Assembly (NCBI GenBank): GCA_965372385.1
Contig: CBDVCD010000178.1
Location: forward strand, 1-7,127
Source of the DNA: JASJBU01 sp965372385
GTDB taxonomy: Bacteria; Pseudomonadota; Gammaproteobacteria; Chromatiales; Chromatiaceae
Reading direction: 5' to 3'
Length of the DNA stretch: 7,127 bases
In this document: positions 4,725 to 7,127 of the stretch, piece by piece
Position numbering within the stretch: the first letter of the stretch is position 1
Layout of the letters: each line of letters starts with the position of its first letter
The notes under the pieces: generated by a model
Told to the model about the DNA's origin: nothing
The model's input: only the letters and a program-made list of their open reading frames with translations
Database searches by the model: none
Made by a program: the position numbers and the translations under genes

Positions 4725-6974
4725 ATGAGTAACAGCATCGATCAGAGTCTGGAAGGGATCGAACAGGTTCCCCTCAGTCAGTTTACCGAGAAGGCCTACC
4801 TGGAATACTCCATGTATGTCATCCTCGACCGCGCTTTGCCACACCTCGGTGACGGTCTGAAGCCGGTACAGCGACGCATCGTCTATGCCATGTCGGAACT
4901 GGGCCTGAGTGCCACCGCGAAGTTCAAGAAATCGGCCCGTACGGTGGGTGATGTGCTGGGCAAGTTCCACCCCCATGGGGATACTGCCTGCTACGAGGCG
5001 ATGGTGTTGATGGCCCAGGGCTTCTCCTATCGCTACCCCCTGGTGGATGGGCAGGGTAACTGGGGCTCGCCGGACGACCCCAAATCCTTTGCCGCCATGC
5101 GCTATACCGAGTCACGCCTGACCGCCTATGCCCAGGTGCTGCTACAGGAACTGGGGCAGGGTACCGTGGATTGGCTGCCCAATTTCGACGGCACCCTGCG
5201 GGAACCCGCCATGCTGCCGGCCAGGCTGCCGAATGTACTGTTGAACGGTGCGTCGGGTATCGCGGTGGGTATGGCCACGGATATCCCTCCCCACAACCTG
5301 CGTGAGGTGGCGAACGCCTGCATCCATCTGTTGGAATCCCCCAAGACCACCCTTCCTGAACTTTTACAACATATAAAGGGACCGGACTATCCCACGGAGG
5401 CTGAGATCATCACCTCGGCAGCGGATCTGCGGAAGCTCTACACGACCGGCAAGGGCTCCATCCGCATGCGCGCCAGCTATGAGCGGGAACATGGCGACAT
5501 CATCATCACAGCGCTGCCACATCAGGTCTCCGGTGCCCGGGTGCTGGAACAGATTGCGCATCAGATGCAAACGAAAAAACTACCGATGGTGGAGGATCTT
5601 CGGGATGAGTCGGATCACGAGAACCCCACCCGTTTGGTGATTATGCCCCGGTCCAACCGGGTAGACATGGCGCGTCTGATGTCCCATCTGTTTGCCACCA
5701 CTGATCTGGAGCGCACCTACCGGGTCAATCTCAACATGATCGGTACCAATGGCCGTCCGGCGGTAAAGGATCTGCTTGCTCTGCTGACGGAGTGGCTGAG
5801 CTTCCGTACCGAGACGGTGCGGCGGCGTCTGCGGTACCGGCTGGATCAGGTGCTGCAACGGCTGCACATCCTCGAAGGTCTGATGATCGCCTATCTCTAT
5901 ATCGACGAGGTGATCGCCATCATTCGTCATGAGGACGAGCCCAAGACGGAGCTGATGCGGCGCTTTGATCTCTCCGACCGGCAAGCGGAGGCGATCCTTA
6001 ACCTGCGCCTGCGACATCTGGCCAAGCTGGAGGAGATCAAGATCCGTGGTGAGCAGGAGGAACTGGAAGAAGAGCGCAAGTGGCTCGAGAAGACCTTGGG
6101 CTCCAAACAGCGGCTACGCACCCTGATCCGTAAAGAGATTCAGGCCGATACAGAGAAATATGGAGACGAACGCCGCTCGCCAATCGTTGAGCGACCGGCC
6201 GCGGAGGCGCTGGATGAGACGGAGCTGAGTCCCAGCGAGCCTGTCACGGTGGTGCTCTCGGAGAGAGGATGGGCGCGCACCGCCAAGGGTCACGAGATCG
6301 ATCCGGGTGGGCTCAACTACAAGGCGGGAGACCGCTATCTGGCGTCCGTCCATGTACGCAGTAACCAGCAGGTGGTGTTTCTGGACTCCGCCGGACGCAG
6401 CTACTCTCTGCAGGCCCATACACTCCCTTCGGCGCGCAGCCAAGGCGAGCCGCTCACCGGACGCCTCTCCCCGCCGCCGGGGGCCGGTTTCGCCTCGGTG
6501 CTGGGTGGGGATCCCACCAACGGATATTTGCTGGCATCGGATGCCGGTTACGGTTTCCGCGTGGGGCTCGCGGAAATGTTTACCAAGAACAAGGCGGGCA
6601 AGGCGATGCTGACGTTATCCAAAGGTGCCAAGGTGCTGCCACCGGTGCTGCTGATCGAGGCCGACAGCGACCGGCTGGTTGCCATCACCAATGAAGGCCG
6701 GATGCTGGTGTTTCCCGTGGCGGAACTACCGGAACTGACCCGGGGTAAGGGTAATAAGATCATCGGCATTCCAGCCAAACGGGTGGAGACACGGGAGGAG
6801 TTCGTAGTCGCCATCGCGGTGGTACCAGTCAACGGTAGCCTTACCGCTCACGCGGGCAAGCGCCACATTACCCTCAAACCCTCGGACCTGGATAACTATC
6901 AGGGAGAACGGGGCAGACGGGGCAACAAGCTGCCCAGGGGGTTTCAGCGGGTTGAGCGGGTTGAGGTCAGCTGA
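4725..6974 (+). CDS. parC: DNA topoisomerase IV subunit A
   Basis: The 749-residue protein is full length for ParC. This subunit cuts and rejoins DNA and, with ParE, decatenates daughter chromosomes. The N-terminus matches the family (PLSQFTEKAYLEYSMYVILDRALPHLGDGLKPVQRRIVYAMSELGL). The catalytic tyrosine is Y127 in AAMRYTESRL. The quinolone-determining segment GKFHPHGDTACYEAMVLMAQ has Thr87 and Glu91 where E. coli has Ser80 and Glu84. The GxxG-type coiled-coil gate is around 430-475 (KLEEIKIRGEQEELEEERKWL), and the C-terminal beta-pinwheel runs from about 500, with GRLSPPPGAGF and the ending RGRRGNKLPRGFQRVERVEVS. A TTG at 4716 would add MPT, but ATG 4725 fits the family better; the Shine-Dalgarno is weak either way (GGA at 4708-4710). 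Tandem stops TGA-TAA (6972-6977) end it. parE is not adjacent, so parC appears monocistronic. Confidence 0.97.
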   Translation: MSNSIDQSLEGIEQVPLSQFTEKAYLEYSMYVILDRALPHLGDGLKPVQRRIVYAMSELGLSATAKFKKSARTVGDVLGKFHPHGDTACYEAMVLMAQGFSYRYPLVDGQGNWGSPDDPKSFAAMRYTESRLTAYAQVLLQELGQGTVDWLPNFDGTLREPAMLPARLPNVLLNGASGIAVGMATDIPPHNLREVANACIHLLESPKTTLPELLQHIKGPDYPTEAEIITSAADLRKLYTTGKGSIRMRASYEREHGDIIITALPHQVSGARVLEQIAHQMQTKKLPMVEDLRDESDHENPTRLVIMPRSNRVDMARLMSHLFATTDLERTYRVNLNMIGTNGRPAVKDLLALLTEWLSFRTETVRRRLRYRLDQVLQRLHILEGLMIAYLYIDEVIAIIRHEDEPKTELMRRFDLSDRQAEAILNLRLRHLAKLEEIKIRGEQEELEEERKWLEKTLGSKQRLRTLIRKEIQADTEKYGDERRSPIVERPAAEALDETELSPSEPVTVVLSERGWARTAKGHEIDPGGLNYKAGDRYLASVHVRSNQQVVFLDSAGRSYSLQAHTLPSARSQGEPLTGRLSPPPGAGFASVLGGDPTNGYLLASDAGYGFRVGLAEMFTKNKAGKAMLTLSKGAKVLPPVLLIEADSDRLVAITNEGRMLVFPVAELPELTRGKGNKIIGIPAKRVETREEFVVAIAVVPVNGSLTAHAGKRHITLKPSDLDNYQGERGRRGNKLPRGFQRVERVEVS

Positions 6975-6984
6975 TAAATGCTTT

Positions 6985-7014
6985 TTGGTGACTTGATTGA
7001 TTCACCGGTATAAT
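6985..7014 (+). promoter_or_regulatory. Promoter of the tRNA-Leu gene
   Basis: A perfect -10 hexamer TATAAT is at 7009-7014, with TTGGTG at 6985-6990 as a partial -35 at 18 bp spacing. Transcription would start near 7021, about 50 bases before the tRNA. The leader can form GGTTG/CAACC (7045-7059), a plausible processing-site stem. The region lies directly after parC, with no clear terminator between them. Confidence 0.65.
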
Positions 7015-7069
7015 GAACCGTTTACGGTCCGAGCCGAGATACTGGGTTGTGGCTCAACCGTGATTGAAA

Positions 7070-7127
<58 letters not shown>

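Noticed and set aside
5580..6017. 145-residue minus-strand frame inside parC
   Set aside because: It is antisense to the conserved ParC core and a by-product of the GC-rich codon pattern.

Overview
The window looks like chromosomal DNA from a gammaproteobacterium. It carries a ParC of the E. coli type, a GspA/GspB (ExeA/ExeB-like) pair, a tRNA-Leu(UAG) close to the E. coli one, and a remnant of the UPF0178 (YaiI/YqxD) family. Nothing in it fixes the genus. A free-living or symbiotic marine-type gammaproteobacterium is only a guess.

Layout: (1) Positions 1-380, minus strand, hold a decayed UPF0178 gene. Its N-terminal half is replaced by a signal-peptide-like segment, and an in-frame TAG interrupts the conserved C-terminal part. 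(2) Positions 487-3259, plus strand, hold a tight three-gene cluster: a small secreted Sel1-repeat protein, the GspA-type AAA+ ATPase with a periplasmic C39-like plus peptidoglycan-binding tail, and its partner GspB. Gaps are 12 bp and 1 bp, so it is very probably one operon. GspA and GspB form an inner-membrane complex that in Aeromonas helps the type II secretin pass through or assemble in the peptidoglycan. No other secretion gene is present here. (3) Positions 3260-3551 are an AT-rich gap with three consecutive perfect hairpins and a 9-bp direct repeat. (4) Positions 3552-3785 encode a small predicted single-pass membrane protein of unknown function. (5) Positions 3824-4113 are a 290-bp non-coding element bounded by perfect 21-bp inverted repeats. 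It resembles a MITE or another non-autonomous intergenic repeat. (6) Positions 4124-4534, minus strand, encode an NTF2/SnoaL-like protein. (7) Positions 4725-6974, plus strand, encode DNA topoisomerase IV subunit A (parC), apparently alone without parE. (8) Positions 6985-7127 hold a promoter and the first 57 nt of a tRNA-Leu(UAG) gene cut by the window end.

The most notable items are the MITE-like element, the hairpin cluster after gspB, the coupling of a Sel1 protein to gspAB, and the chimeric, nonsense-interrupted UPF0178 remnant. No strong evidence of a wholly new multi-gene system was found. The Sel1-GspA-GspB unit is the nearest candidate for an under-described functional module.
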